The notes beneath the pieces are model-generated. The model was not told the DNA's origin and made no database searches. It saw only the letters and a program-made list of their open reading frames with translations. From positions 124,001-188,000 of the forward strand of contig JASLQO010000013.1 in NCBI GenBank assembly GCA_030744435.1: DNA of 64,000 bases, read 5' to 3'. Positions within the stretch are counted from its first letter, which is position 1; every line of letters starts with the position of its first letter. This document shows, piece by piece, positions 42,747 through 51,844 of this stretch. This stretch comes from JASLQO01 sp002327525 (GTDB taxonomy: Bacteria; Pseudomonadota; Gammaproteobacteria; Pseudomonadales; Azotimanducaceae). Position numbers and translations under genes: made by a program.

Positions 42747-43296
42747 TGGAAAACAGACTCACTAAACCGGATTTGAGGTCGCTCTTGATCCCGGCGGAGC
42801 GGGAGCGGCCCATGGTGGACTCGATCATAACATCATGATCTGACTCGGCGTATTGGCGGTCGGGAAAGATGTCGAGGGCTTGTGAGTGCAATGTCATCTG
42901 TTCGCCACCCGCGAATGTCTGCACCAGCAGCACCTGTTCCCGCAGTTTGACGATTTCCTCCGTGCCTTCGGGGCCCATCTGCTGGCCGATGGTGCCGCGG
43001 CGTGAGGTGGCCCGCCAGGGGGGCTCGGGATCGGCGTAGAGTGTGAGGTCCGGCTCTACCAGGCGCGTGACCTGGTCGGATTCGAAGTGTCGAATTTCCT
43101 CGGAGGCAAGTCGATACTTCAAGCTGCCGTCCTCAAGGTGCTGGGCGATGGTTGCCATGCGCATGTAGAGATCGGGTTCCTCGGCGAGGGATGGTGGCAG
43201 TTCCTTCAGCTGACCACGCCTGTCCCATGGTGCGATGGAGAGAAGGGTGGCAAACGCTGCCGCCACGGCGACCGCCGCGATGACCAGTCGTTTCAC
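42700..43296 (-). CDS. lptC: LPS transport protein LptC
   Basis: A 198-residue bitopic protein with an N-terminal membrane anchor (LVIAAVAVAAAFATLLSIA) and a periplasmic OstA-like domain (YMRMATIAQHLEDGSLKYRL, ARKYAESDHDVMIES-like strands, GIKSDLKSG). It hands LPS from the LptB2FG complex to LptA. It lies 37 bp after kdsC and overlaps lptA. Sequence conservation in this family is low, so position supports the call. Confidence 0.9.
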   Translation of the reverse strand: MKRLVIAAVAVAAAFATLLSIAPWDRRGQLKELPPSLAEEPDLYMRMATIAQHLEDGSLKYRLASEEIRHFESDQVTRLVEPDLTLYADPEPPWRATSRRGTIGQQMGPEGTEEIVKLREQVLLVQTFAGGEQMTLHSQALDIFPDRQYAESDHDVMIESTMGRSRSAGIKSDLKSGLVSLFSSETQPVHTVIESGNR

Positions 43297-43333
43297 GACA
43301 GTTGCCTGGCGCAGACGCAGGCGTTGGATGGGC

Positions 43334-43867
43334 TCAGCCGTACGGCCATTTGTCCTGTGCCCGCAACACTATCTCGCACACCTCGCGCGCCACTCCCTGG
43401 CCGCCCGCTGTCTGTGTGACCCAGTCCGCCGCTTCGCGCACGACCGGGTGGCCATTTGGCACGCTGACGGACATCGACACCAGGTCGAATAGCGCCAGAT
43501 CCGGCAGGTCGTCTCCCACATGCGCACTCTGGCTGGGTGCAAGATCCAGTTGTGCGAGCAGCGTTTGAAAGCTCGTGATCTTGTCCTCGCTGCCCTGGTA
43601 GAGGTGTGCGATACCTAGCTCCCGGGCACGGCGTTGCACCATTTCAGAGCTACGCCCCGTGATGATGGCTACCTCGATACCGGCGCTCATCAACAGCTTG
43701 AGCGCGGCACCGTCCTGCACGTTGAAGGACTTAATCTCCTGTCCGTCGGACGTGTAGGTTATGCGGCCGTCGGTCAGGACGCCGTCCACGTCGAACACCA
43801 CGAGACGGATTGCGGCGGCTTTCTGACGAATACCGGCATCGTCGAGGACAGTTGGTGGGGTAGTCAT
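43334..43867 (-). CDS. kdsC: KDO 8-phosphate phosphatase
   Basis: A 177-residue C0-type HAD phosphatase that dephosphorylates KDO-8-phosphate in LPS core synthesis. The nucleophile Asp and acid Asp are in VVFDVDGVLTDGRI, motif II Thr/Ser in VAIITGRSS, and motif III in AHVGDDLPDLALF. Length is standard. The isomerase gene kdsD that normally stands between yrbG and kdsC is absent: kdsC starts only four bases after the exchanger gene. Confidence 0.95.
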   Translation of the reverse strand: MTTPPTVLDDAGIRQKAAAIRLVVFDVDGVLTDGRITYTSDGQEIKSFNVQDGAALKLLMSAGIEVAIITGRSSEMVQRRARELGIAHLYQGSEDKITSFQTLLAQLDLAPSQSAHVGDDLPDLALFDLVSMSVSVPNGHPVVREAADWVTQTAGGQGVAREVCEIVLRAQDKWPYG

Positions 43868-43871
43868 GGAC

Positions 43872-44855
43872 TCAGCCGCCGTAGGCGGCCGCCTGCTGCA
43901 TGAGCATGGCGTTGTACCCGATCCAGGCCAGCAGAATCACGAGCCCCTCGAAGCGGGTGATTACGGGGACGGAATTGATGCCGTAGGCGAACAACGCCAG
44001 CATCAGAGTGAGGGCCAGCATCATGCCGCAGTCGCGCCAGAGGGCTGCTGCCTCGATGGCCGTCGTGTCGATGAGACCCGGCACGGCGAGCACAGCCAGG
44101 ATGTTCAGTATGTTTGAGCCCACGACGTTGCCGATGGCGATATCGGGATGGCCTTTTATGGCCGATCCCACTGTTGCCGCCAGTTCCGGCAGGCTGGTGC
44201 CGACCGCGACGATGGTCAGCCCGATGATCAACTCACTCACGCCTAGCTGGTAGGCGATCTCCGTGGCCGCCCACACCAGCAGCCGGGCGCTGGCGACGAG
44301 AATGGCGAGGCCGATGATCAGCCACCAGATACCGGCAGTGGTGCTCATCTCGGGTAGTTCTTCCAGCTCATCGGGAATCGACTCGACGACGCTTTCCGGT
44401 GCCGAAGACTGATTGCGCACGAGCAGGAACAGGATTGCGCACAAGCCCCCCAGCAGCAACATGCCGTCGTAGAGCGCCAGTTCCAGGTCGAACAGCAGCA
44501 CCAGCGCCAGCAGGGTTGCGCCCAGCAGCCATGGGAGTTCCGCTCGCAGCACCTTCTGGGAAAAAGGCAGGGGCGCGATTAACGCCGTCGCGCCCAGCAC
44601 GAGGCCGATGTTGGCGATGTTCGACCCAATGGCGTTGCCCACGGCGAGCAGCGGCTTGCCTTCCAGGGACGCCGCGAGGGCTACCAGGATTTCCGGAGCG
44701 GATGTCCCCACGGAGACGACGGTGAGCCCGATGAGCATCTTGGACACGCCGAGATTCAGCGCGGTGCTGGCCGCGCCCGACAGGAACTTGTCTGCACTCC
44801 ATATGAGTGCCATGAAGCCCCCGATGAGGGCGAGTATGGGAAGCCACCACCACAT
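43872..44855 (-). CDS. yrbG: CaCA-family sodium/calcium exchanger-like protein (YrbG)
   Basis: A 327-residue protein with ten membrane helices in two homologous halves. Each half carries the alpha-repeat motif of K+-dependent Na+/Ca2+ exchangers: VVSVGTSAPEILVALAAS with AVGNAIGSNIANIGLVLG, and IVAVGTSLPELAATVGSA with AIGNVVGSNILNILAVL. Ion preference is untested for YrbG. It stands between kdsC and the divergent mla operon, as in E. coli apart from the missing kdsD. Confidence 0.9.
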   Translation of the reverse strand: MWWWLPILALIGGFMALIWSADKFLSGAASTALNLGVSKMLIGLTVVSVGTSAPEILVALAASLEGKPLLAVGNAIGSNIANIGLVLGATALIAPLPFSQKVLRAELPWLLGATLLALVLLFDLELALYDGMLLLGGLCAILFLLVRNQSSAPESVVESIPDELEELPEMSTTAGIWWLIIGLAILVASARLLVWAATEIAYQLGVSELIIGLTIVAVGTSLPELAATVGSAIKGHPDIAIGNVVGSNILNILAVLAVPGLIDTTAIEAAALWRDCGMMLALTLMLALFAYGINSVPVITRFEGLVILLAWIGYNAMLMQQAAAYGG

Positions 44856-44903
44856 GTGAGCCGAGGGTCAGAACCTTCTTCAGTGTGCGAGGTCACTTTA
44901 GAC

Positions 44904-44952
44904 GGAAGTGATCCTTCCGCCAACACTCGGTATCCTTGCGCTTTTGCGCAAG
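44904..44952. promoter_or_regulatory. Two small hairpins in the yrbG/mlaF divergent gap
   Basis: CGGAAG-TGATC-CTTCCG and a perfect CTTGCGC-TTTT-GCGCAAG (44935-44952) lie in the 154-bp divergent region, the second about 58 bp before mlaF. Without a T-tract they may be regulatory sites or a short repeat. I see no clear sigma-70 promoter. Confidence 0.25.
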
Positions 44953-45009
44953 CCGGAGTCGTTATCCATCGCTCCTGTATTTTGGGTAGATCTCACATAA
45001 AGAAAACAA

Positions 45010-45810
45010 ATGACAGCCAGTAATCTGATCGAGATTAGGAACTTGAGTTTTGCACGCGGTGAGCGGGCCATCTTCAACGGCCTGTCCATGAACGTAAAGC
45101 GAGGCAAGATCACCGCAATCATGGGACCAAGCGGTACGGGCAAGACCACTCTGCTTCGCATCATCGGCGGTCAGCTGAAGCCTGATCGCGGCGAGGTGCT
45201 GGTGGGAGGGCGAGATGTGGCGCGCATGTCACGGCGCCAGCTGTTCGAGGTGCGGCGTGAGATTGGCATGTTGTTTCAGTCGTCGGCGTTGTTTACGGAT
45301 CTCAGTGTATTCGAGAACGTGGCCTTTCCCATGCGGGTGCATACCGCACTGCCCGAGGACAGTATTCGGGATCTGGTGCTTATGAAACTGAACGCGGTGG
45401 GATTGCGAGGTGCGCGCGATCTGCGCCCTAGTCAGCTTTCGGGCGGGATGTCGCGGAGGGTAGCGCTCGCGCGGGCAATCGCACTCGACCCGCAGCTGGT
45501 GATGTACGACGAACCCTTCACCGGGCAGGACCCGATTGCCATGGGCGTACTGTTAACGCTCATTCGGGGTCTCAACGAGGCGCTCGATATCACCAGCCTG
45601 CTGGTCTCTCATGACATACATGAGACGGTGAGTATCGCCGATCAGATATTTATCATCGCTGACGGCACGGTGGTCGGTGAGGGCACCCCGGCTGAACTGA
45701 AGGACCACACCTCGTCCAAGGTGCGTCAATTCATGCACGGCTCGCCGGACGGTCCGGTGCCCTTCCACTACCCGGCAGACGACTTCGTTTTCGATGTGCT
45801 GGGCCAATAA
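45010..45810 (+). CDS. mlaF: Phospholipid transport ATPase MlaF
   Basis: A 266-residue ABC ATPase of the Mla system, which moves phospholipids between the inner and outer membranes to keep the outer leaflet asymmetric. Walker A is MGPSGTGKTTLL, the signature LSGGMSRRVALARA (the MlaF form, M instead of Q), Walker B LVMYDEPFTGQDP and the H-loop LLVSHD. The C-terminal extension (HYPADDFV) that contacts a partner MlaF is present. It is the first gene of mlaFEDCB. Confidence 0.95.
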   Translation: MTASNLIEIRNLSFARGERAIFNGLSMNVKRGKITAIMGPSGTGKTTLLRIIGGQLKPDRGEVLVGGRDVARMSRRQLFEVRREIGMLFQSSALFTDLSVFENVAFPMRVHTALPEDSIRDLVLMKLNAVGLRGARDLRPSQLSGGMSRRVALARAIALDPQLVMYDEPFTGQDPIAMGVLLTLIRGLNEALDITSLLVSHDIHETVSIADQIFIIADGTVVGEGTPAELKDHTSSKVRQFMHGSPDGPVPFHYPADDFVFDVLGQ

Positions 45811-45819
45811 GACTAGGCC

Positions 45820-46602
45820 ATGTTGAAGCTGACTCGACAATTGGGACGCTGGGCGCTGGACCGAATCCAGAGTATCGGGCGTGCCACAACCATGTTCGCC
45901 ATCGCGCTGTGGGGCCTTCCTGGACGGGGCGACGTGGCGCTGGTGGTACGGCAGATCTACAACCTCGGCATTCTGTCGCTTGTCATCATCATTCTGTCCG
46001 CGTTCAGCATCGGTTCAGTGCTCGCGTTGCAGTTCTATACCCAGCTCGCACGCTTTGGCGCTCAGGAGGCGGTCGGCGTCGGATTGGCACTAGTGTTGCT
46101 GCGTGAACTGGGTCCCGTGGTGACCGCGCTGCTGTTCGCAGGGCGCGCGGGATCGGCGATTACCGCAGAGATCGGTTTGATGAAATCGACCGAACAACTA
46201 TCCAGCATGGAGATGATGGGCGTGGACCCGCTGCGTCGGGTGGTAGCACCCAGGCTCTGGGCTGGTGTGATCAGCCTGCCGATGCTCACTGCCATCTTCA
46301 ACGTGGTGGCCATCTATGGCGGTGTGGTGGTGGGCGTGGAATGGCTCGGCGTGGACCCCGGCGGTTTCTGGTCGGGTATGACCGAGGTAGTGGAACTGTG
46401 GGAAGACATCGGCAAAGGCATGCTGAAGAGCGTGGTGTTCGCCGTGCTGGTAACCTGGATCGCGGTGTTTCAGGGGTACGATAGTCTGCCTACGGCGGAG
46501 GGCATAGGGCTCGCGACTACACGCACGGTGGTCTATTCCTCCGTGATGATACTCGCGGTCGATTTCCTGCTGACCCTGACGATGTACGCACAGTTTCAGT
46601 AA
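45820..46602 (+). CDS. mlaE: Phospholipid transport permease MlaE
   Basis: A 260-residue permease with five or six membrane helices. It shows the MlaE signature FAGRAGSAITAEIGLMKSTEQLSSMEMMGVDPLRRVV and the conserved EGIG.ATT.TVV near the end (AEGIGLATTRTVVYSS). It forms the core of the MlaFEDB inner-membrane complex. It lies nine bases after mlaF and about 48 bp before mlaD. Confidence 0.95.
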   Translation: MLKLTRQLGRWALDRIQSIGRATTMFAIALWGLPGRGDVALVVRQIYNLGILSLVIIILSAFSIGSVLALQFYTQLARFGAQEAVGVGLALVLLRELGPVVTALLFAGRAGSAITAEIGLMKSTEQLSSMEMMGVDPLRRVVAPRLWAGVISLPMLTAIFNVVAIYGGVVVGVEWLGVDPGGFWSGMTEVVELWEDIGKGMLKSVVFAVLVTWIAVFQGYDSLPTAEGIGLATTRTVVYSSVMILAVDFLLTLTMYAQFQ

Positions 46603-46650
46603 GACGCAAAGCGATGAAGCAGGAGTTCTGAAACATGGAGGGCGATTGAG

Positions 46651-47109
46651 ATGCGCATGAGAACGATAGAGATAGGTGTGGGGGCGTTCGTGCTCGCTGG
46701 CATTCTGGCGCTCGTGTTTCTGGCCGTTCGGGTCAGCGGCATCAATCTCACGCAGTCGGGCGACAGCTACACGCTCACCGCCCGTTTTGACGATGTGGCG
46801 GGCTTGAAAACCCGGGCCAGGGTGGCGATGGCGGGTGTTACCATCGGTCGCGTCACAGACATTCTGGTCGATGTCGAATACGGTCAGGCGGTGGTGGTCA
46901 TGGAGATCGAACGCACGGCAGGGGAACTCACGCTGGATACGGGCGCCGCCATCCTGACCGAGGGTATTCTGGGCGCGCGGTACATCAGCCTGCTGCCTGG
47001 TGCGGATGAAGACATGCTCGCGGACGGAGACGAAATCATGGATACACAGGGTGCACTCGTGCTGGAAAATCTGATTGGCGATCTGGTCACGCGACTGGGG
47101 GCTTCCTGA
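46651..47109 (+). CDS. mlaD: Phospholipid-binding MCE protein MlaD
   Basis: A 152-residue MCE-domain protein with one N-terminal membrane helix (IGVGAFVLAGILALVFLAV) and a single MCE domain (YTLTARFDDVAGLKTRARVAMAGVTIGRV, ILTEGILGARYISL). Six copies form the periplasmic ring through which lipids pass to MlaC. Its stop shares one base with the mlaC start (TGATG). Confidence 0.95.
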   Translation: MRMRTIEIGVGAFVLAGILALVFLAVRVSGINLTQSGDSYTLTARFDDVAGLKTRARVAMAGVTIGRVTDILVDVEYGQAVVVMEIERTAGELTLDTGAAILTEGILGARYISLLPGADEDMLADGDEIMDTQGALVLENLIGDLVTRLGAS

Positions 47110-47789
47110 TGAAGGCTCTGGAATTCATCGCAGGCACGGTTCTGTCTTTGGTGGTGTTGGGGTCCTCGTATGCAGCCGGTGCCGGTGAGCCGGGTTCTGC
47201 GCACGGTGTGGTGGAAGCGACCTCGAAGGAAGTGCTCCTGCTCATCGAGTCATCGCGCGAATACGTCGATGAAGACCCCGAACGTTTCTTCTCGCAAGTT
47301 GAGGGGCTGCTGTCTCCGGTAGTGGACTTCGACGGGTTTGCCCGCGGTGTCATGTCGAAACACTACAAGGATGCGAGCCCTGAGCAGCGAACGCGCTTTT
47401 CCGATACGTTCCGAACCGCACTCGTGCGTACCTATGCGCTGGCGTTGACCGAATTTCGCGAGGGTGAAGTAGTCGTGCTTGAGCCGAACAAGCCCCCTCA
47501 ACGCCCCGATCGGGAACTGGTGAAGATGGAAATAAGGCTCTCCCCCGCAGAGATCTACCCTGTCATCTATTCTATGAAGCGCGGGGGTGATGCGCAGTGG
47601 CGGGTGGGAAACATCATCATCAACGGTATCAATATCGGCCTCACGTACCGCAATCAGTTTAAATCGGCCGTATCCAACAAGGCCTACGACGGAGATCTTG
47701 ATCGGGTAATCGAGGCATGGGGCAAAGTGGTCTCTGCATCGCAGGAAGATGCAGAGGCGGAGCCCGAAGGCAGCGGTGACCGGGCATGA
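47109..47789 (+). CDS. mlaC: Periplasmic phospholipid carrier MlaC
   Basis: A 226-residue soluble carrier with a signal segment (FIAGTVLSLVVLGSSYAAGA). It shows the family patterns SPVVDFDGFARGVMSKHYKDASPEQRTRF and WRVGNIIINGINIGLTYRNQF. It shuttles single phospholipids between MlaA-porin and MlaFEDB. It is longer than many homologues because of an acidic C-terminal tail. The mlaB ATG overlaps its stop as ATGA. Confidence 0.94.
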   Translation: MKALEFIAGTVLSLVVLGSSYAAGAGEPGSAHGVVEATSKEVLLLIESSREYVDEDPERFFSQVEGLLSPVVDFDGFARGVMSKHYKDASPEQRTRFSDTFRTALVRTYALALTEFREGEVVVLEPNKPPQRPDRELVKMEIRLSPAEIYPVIYSMKRGGDAQWRVGNIIINGINIGLTYRNQFKSAVSNKAYDGDLDRVIEAWGKVVSASQEDAEAEPEGSGDRA

Positions 47790-48157
47790 GTGCCGCCGTA
47801 GTGGACAACGGCGGCTGGGAACTCTCCGAGAGCGGGGGCAGCCTCTACGTGGGCGGCGCCGTGAACTTCGACAACTTCGGTGCGATACGTGCCAGCGGCG
47901 AGCAGTTCATTCGCGACAATGGCCGCCTTTCGGTGAACTTCGGTCGCATCGAGGGCGCAAACAGCGTCACCGTGGGCTTGATGCTGGCCTGGTTTCGGGA
48001 GGCTGATCTCCAGGGAAATTCCATAGTTTTCGTGGACGTGCCTCGTGATTTGCGTAACATCATCGACTTTTCGGGGCTGAGTGCCGTGTTGCCTTTTGAA
48101 TCCGGCGCGTTGGATGACATCGTTGACCATGCATCAGAGCATGACGAAAGCGACTGA
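47786..48157 (+). CDS. mlaB: STAS-domain protein MlaB
   Basis: A 123-residue STAS-domain protein, the cytoplasmic partner that stabilises MlaF. The pattern SVNFGRIEGANSVTVGLMLAWFREADLQG is the STAS helix with the conserved Ser-Thr-like position, and LRNIIDFSGL follows. The C-terminal ~20 residues are acidic. It ends the mla genes and is followed 39 bp later by ibaG. Confidence 0.88.
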   Translation: MSAAVVDNGGWELSESGGSLYVGGAVNFDNFGAIRASGEQFIRDNGRLSVNFGRIEGANSVTVGLMLAWFREADLQGNSIVFVDVPRDLRNIIDFSGLSAVLPFESGALDDIVDHASEHDESD

Positions 48158-48196
48158 TCCGGCCCTGAGTTCGCAAAACAAGACCCAGACCAGACT

Positions 48197-48415
48197 ATGC
48201 AAGAAGAGATCACCAACCTGATTCGCGGCGCCATGGATGTGGTGGACGTGAGAGTGGAACTTGATGGCAATCGCGCACTCATCAACGTGGTGAGTCCGGC
48301 CTTCGAGGGAATGAGTCGCGTACAGTCTCATCAGCTCGTCTATGGCTGTATCGATCAGCTGATCGCGGATGGCAGATTGCACGCCGTCACCATCAGATCT
48401 TCCACACCCGCCTGA
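48197..48415 (+). CDS. ibaG: BolA-family protein IbaG
   Basis: A 72-residue BolA-like protein. It shows I..LI.GAMD at the start, then FEGMSRVQSHQLVYGCIDQLI, the helix bearing the conserved His that binds iron-sulfur clusters with Grx4. IbaG is linked to acid resistance and cluster transfer. Position between mlaB and murA is standard. Confidence 0.92.
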   Translation: MQEEITNLIRGAMDVVDVRVELDGNRALINVVSPAFEGMSRVQSHQLVYGCIDQLIADGRLHAVTIRSSTPA

Positions 48416-48430
48416 ATCCCCCGGTAAGTC

Positions 48431-49699
48431 ATGGACAAACTCCTCATCTCGGGTGGTACGCCACTGGAAGGAAGCTTGCGGATTTCCGGAGCCAAGAATG
48501 CGGCATTGCCGATACTCGCGGCCACGTTGCTTGCCGATGAGCCCGTGACCATCGGCAACGCGCCGCACCTGCACGACATTACCACCATGATCGGATTGTT
48601 GGGCTGTCTGGGTGCCGGTGTGGTGCTGGACGAGAAAATGTGCGTCGAGGTGGATGCTCGAAATCTCACCAATCTGCGTGCCCCCTACGACATGGTCAAA
48701 ACCATGCGTGCATCATTTCTCGTCCTGGGGTCGCTGCTCGCGCGCTGCGGGCGTGCGGAGGTGTCGTTGCCCGGAGGGTGCGCCATCGGCTCGCGGCCGG
48801 TCGATCAGCACATCAAGGGATTTGCCGCGCTCGGTGCCCAGATCGAAGTGGTGGACGGCTATGTGCGGGGGCGCGTCAAAGACCGGTTGCGGGGAGCCGC
48901 AGTGCAGTTCGACGTGGTCACGGTGGGCGGTACGGAAAACGTGATGATGGCGGCGAGTCTGGCGCGGGGGGTTACGACGCTGTCAAACGCTGCCTGCGAA
49001 CCGGAAATCGTCGATCTGGGTAACTTCCTCAACGCCATGGGCGCCAGGGTGTCTGGTCATGGGACGCCGGTCATCACCATTGAGGGCGTGGAATCGTTGC
49101 ATGGTTGCCGCTTCCGCGTGATGCCGGATCGTGTGGAGACCGGTACCTATCTCGTGGCAGCGGCAGCGACAGGAGGGCACGTACGCCTGAACGCGACCGA
49201 CGGGTCGCTGCTGGGAGCGGTGCTGGACAAATTGCGGGAGGCTGGTGCAGACATCGACGTGGGCGAAGACTGGATCGAGCTCGATATGCGCGGTCGAAGG
49301 CCGCGAGCGGTAGATGTGGAGACACAACCCTATCCCGGCTTCCCGACGGACATGCAGGCTCAGTTCGTGGCGCTGAACGCCATTGCCGAAGGTCGCGCCA
49401 GGATCACGGAAACCATTTTCGAGAACCGCTTCATGCATGTGCAGGAGCTCAATCGCCTGGGTGCGAACATCGGGTTGGTGGATCGCTCGACCGCACTCGT
49501 TTCCGGCGTGGACAAGTTGAAAGCCGCGCCCGTGATGGCAACCGATCTGCGAGCGTCGTTCTCACTGGTGGTGGCTGCGCTCGCGGCCGAAGGAGAGACG
49601 CTGATCGATCGCATTTATCATATCGATCGCGGATACGAGACCATCGAAGAGAAACTGCGGCAGCTTGGCGCGAGTGTGCGTCGGGTGTCAGCTAGATAG
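48431..49699 (+). CDS. murA: UDP-N-acetylglucosamine 1-carboxyvinyltransferase
   Basis: A 422-residue enzyme catalysing the first committed step of peptidoglycan synthesis, adding enolpyruvate from PEP to UDP-GlcNAc. The N-terminal ISGAKNAALPILAATLLA carries the PEP-binding Lys. The active-site loop VSLPGGCAIGSRPVDQHIKG has the Cys attacked by fosfomycin, so the enzyme should be sensitive. YPGFPTDMQAQF and NRFMHVQEL are further marks. Length is normal. Confidence 0.97.
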   Translation: MDKLLISGGTPLEGSLRISGAKNAALPILAATLLADEPVTIGNAPHLHDITTMIGLLGCLGAGVVLDEKMCVEVDARNLTNLRAPYDMVKTMRASFLVLGSLLARCGRAEVSLPGGCAIGSRPVDQHIKGFAALGAQIEVVDGYVRGRVKDRLRGAAVQFDVVTVGGTENVMMAASLARGVTTLSNAACEPEIVDLGNFLNAMGARVSGHGTPVITIEGVESLHGCRFRVMPDRVETGTYLVAAAATGGHVRLNATDGSLLGAVLDKLREAGADIDVGEDWIELDMRGRRPRAVDVETQPYPGFPTDMQAQFVALNAIAEGRARITETIFENRFMHVQELNRLGANIGLVDRSTALVSGVDKLKAAPVMATDLRASFSLVVAALAAEGETLIDRIYHIDRGYETIEEKLRQLGASVRRVSAR

Positions 49700-49715
49700 G
49701 TAGACGGACGGGATC

Positions 49716-50363
49716 ATGGGACTGACCATCGCTCTTAATCGGGGGCGTCTTTTGACGGAAATGCTGCCCATGCTGGATGCCATCGGCATGGCGCCGGCCG
49801 AAGACATGAGTACCAGCCGCAAGCTGGTGTTCCCGACCCGCGACGGTGCGCACCAGCTGATTGTCATGCGAGGTTCGGACGTTCCCACGTACGTCGAGTA
49901 TGGTGCGGCAGACATCGGTGTCGTGGGTAAGGATACGCTTATGGAATATGGCTCCCAGGCCGCTTACTACGAGCGTTTGGATCTCGGCATCGGTCGCTGC
50001 CGGTTGATGACCGCCGCGCGCGAGTCCGACATTCGCGATGGCTTGTTGGTCAATGCGCAGGGCGTGACGCGCGTGGCGAGCAAATATGTTCGCATCACGC
50101 GGGATTATTTCGCTCGCGTCGGCCGGCAGGTGGTGGTGATTCCGTTATCCGGTGCGATGGAGATAGCACCGCTGATGGGATTGGCCGACTGCATCGTGGA
50201 TATCGTCGATACAGGCAACACGCTGAAGGCCAACGGGCTCGTCGCACTTGAGACGATTGCCGAGGTCAGTGCGCGGGTTATCGTCAATCGCGCCTCGATG
50301 AAAACACGGTTCGACGAGGTCGAGGGCATGATCGGCCGCCTCAAGGAACTGGTGGTGCGATGA
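49716..50363 (+). CDS. hisG: ATP phosphoribosyltransferase, short form
   Basis: A 215-residue enzyme for the first step of histidine synthesis (ATP plus PRPP). It shows LTIALNRGRLL, the ..DVPTYVEYGAADIGVVGKD block, and the PRPP loop IVDIVDTGNTLKANGL. The C-terminal ACT-like regulatory domain of the long form is missing, so activity and histidine feedback should need a HisZ partner encoded elsewhere. The hisD start overlaps its stop as ATGA. Confidence 0.95.
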   Translation: MGLTIALNRGRLLTEMLPMLDAIGMAPAEDMSTSRKLVFPTRDGAHQLIVMRGSDVPTYVEYGAADIGVVGKDTLMEYGSQAAYYERLDLGIGRCRLMTAARESDIRDGLLVNAQGVTRVASKYVRITRDYFARVGRQVVVIPLSGAMEIAPLMGLADCIVDIVDTGNTLKANGLVALETIAEVSARVIVNRASMKTRFDEVEGMIGRLKELVVR

Positions 50364-51691
50364 GCATTCGGCGCCTGGATAGTACCTCGGCGAAGTTTGA
50401 ATCGATTCTCGCCGGGCTCATCGAGGTCGACTTCGAGAATGACGACGGAGTGAGTGCGGTGGCTCAGGAGGTCATCGCCGCCGTGCGCCGCGACGGTGAT
50501 GCGGCTCTACTCGAGTACACGCGCCGGTTCGATGCACAGGACTGCCATTCGGTGGACGAGATACTCATGAGCGCAGAGGATTGTGAGGCCGCCTATGGGC
50601 AGTTACCGGACGAGGAGCGCGCGGCACTCGATCATGCGGCGGAGCGCATACGCGTGTTTCACGAACGCCAGCTCGAATCGTCGTGGCAGTTCATCGATGA
50701 CGACGGCAACCTGCTCGGACAACGGGTCACTCCCATCCGGCGCGTGGGGGTTTATGTTCCCGGCGGGCAGGCTGCCTACCCCTCTTCGGTGCTGATGACA
50801 GTGTTGCCTGCGCGTGTGGCGGGGGTGAAGGAAGTGGTGATGACACATCCCACTCCTGGCGGTAAACGCAATCCCCTGGTGCTGGCCGCAGCGCACCTGG
50901 CTGGAGTAACCGAAGCCTATGCCGTCGGCGGGGCGCAGGCGGTAGCCGCGCTCGCATACGGGACGTCGACCATTGCGCGCGTTGACAAGATCCTGGGGCC
51001 GGGCGGGGCCTACGTTGCAGCCGCCAAGCGTCTGGTATTCGGCGTGGTAGGGATCGACATCATCGCAGGGCCCAGCGAAGTGATGATCATCACCGATGGA
51101 AGTGCTGATCCGGACTGGCTGCTATTGGACCTGTTCTCGCAGGCGGAACACGACCCGCTCGCCCAGAGTCTGCTGTTGTGTCCGGACGAGGTGTATCTGG
51201 ATACCCTCGCCACACGCCTGGATACGCTGCTTGCCGAACGCGATCGTGCCGACACCATTCGGGCGTCGCTGCAACGTCGCGGCGCGCTGATCAAAACCGT
51301 CTCACTCGGGGAAGCGGTGGACATTGCCAATCGCGTGGCTCCCGAGCATCTGGAACTGGCGGTAGAGGATCCGGCAACTCTGCTCGAGGCTGTGGAAAAC
51401 GCGGGTGCGGTCTTCCTCGGTGCTCACTCGCCGGAGGTCATGGGTGACTATGTCGCGGGCCCGAGTCACGTTCTGCCGACCTATGGCACAGCGCGTTTCT
51501 CCTCGCCGCTCGGAGTCTACGACTTCCAGAAACGGAGCTCGCTCATCGGCCTGTCCGAACGGGGTGCGCAGCGCCTCGCCCGCACGTCGGCCACGCTTGC
51601 GCGCGGCGAGGGCCTCGAGGCCCACGCCAGGGCGGCCGAAGTACGGGTGCGGGGGCTGGATAGCAACCAGCCGGACGACGATACCGCGTAG
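50360..51691 (+). CDS. hisD: Histidinol dehydrogenase
   Basis: A 443-residue NAD-dependent enzyme carrying out the last two steps of histidine synthesis. It shows VGVYVPGGQAAYPSSVLM, KILGPGG.YV..AKR, GPSEVMIITD and the metal-site regions LFSQAEHDPLAQS and VAPEHLEL, with YVAGPSHVLPT near the end. It is coupled to hisG by ATGA; no other his gene follows, so the pathway is scattered. The 153-bp gap to the convergent degS gene shows nothing I can name. Confidence 0.96.
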   Translation: MSIRRLDSTSAKFESILAGLIEVDFENDDGVSAVAQEVIAAVRRDGDAALLEYTRRFDAQDCHSVDEILMSAEDCEAAYGQLPDEERAALDHAAERIRVFHERQLESSWQFIDDDGNLLGQRVTPIRRVGVYVPGGQAAYPSSVLMTVLPARVAGVKEVVMTHPTPGGKRNPLVLAAAHLAGVTEAYAVGGAQAVAALAYGTSTIARVDKILGPGGAYVAAAKRLVFGVVGIDIIAGPSEVMIITDGSADPDWLLLDLFSQAEHDPLAQSLLLCPDEVYLDTLATRLDTLLAERDRADTIRASLQRRGALIKTVSLGEAVDIANRVAPEHLELAVEDPATLLEAVENAGAVFLGAHSPEVMGDYVAGPSHVLPTYGTARFSSPLGVYDFQKRSSLIGLSERGAQRLARTSATLARGEGLEAHARAAEVRVRGLDSNQPDDDTA

Positions 51692-51844
51692 CCAGTGTTT
51701 GTGTACAACGCGCGAGATTTGAGGATCAGAGCTGAAGCCCTCTCTTCAATGGTTCGATAAACTCAATTAAAACAACGACGTGGAGAAGTCGTGGAGGCGG
51801 CTGCCGGCCCTTGCCAAGAGTCGCGAAGATCTCGGGTGGGCGTT

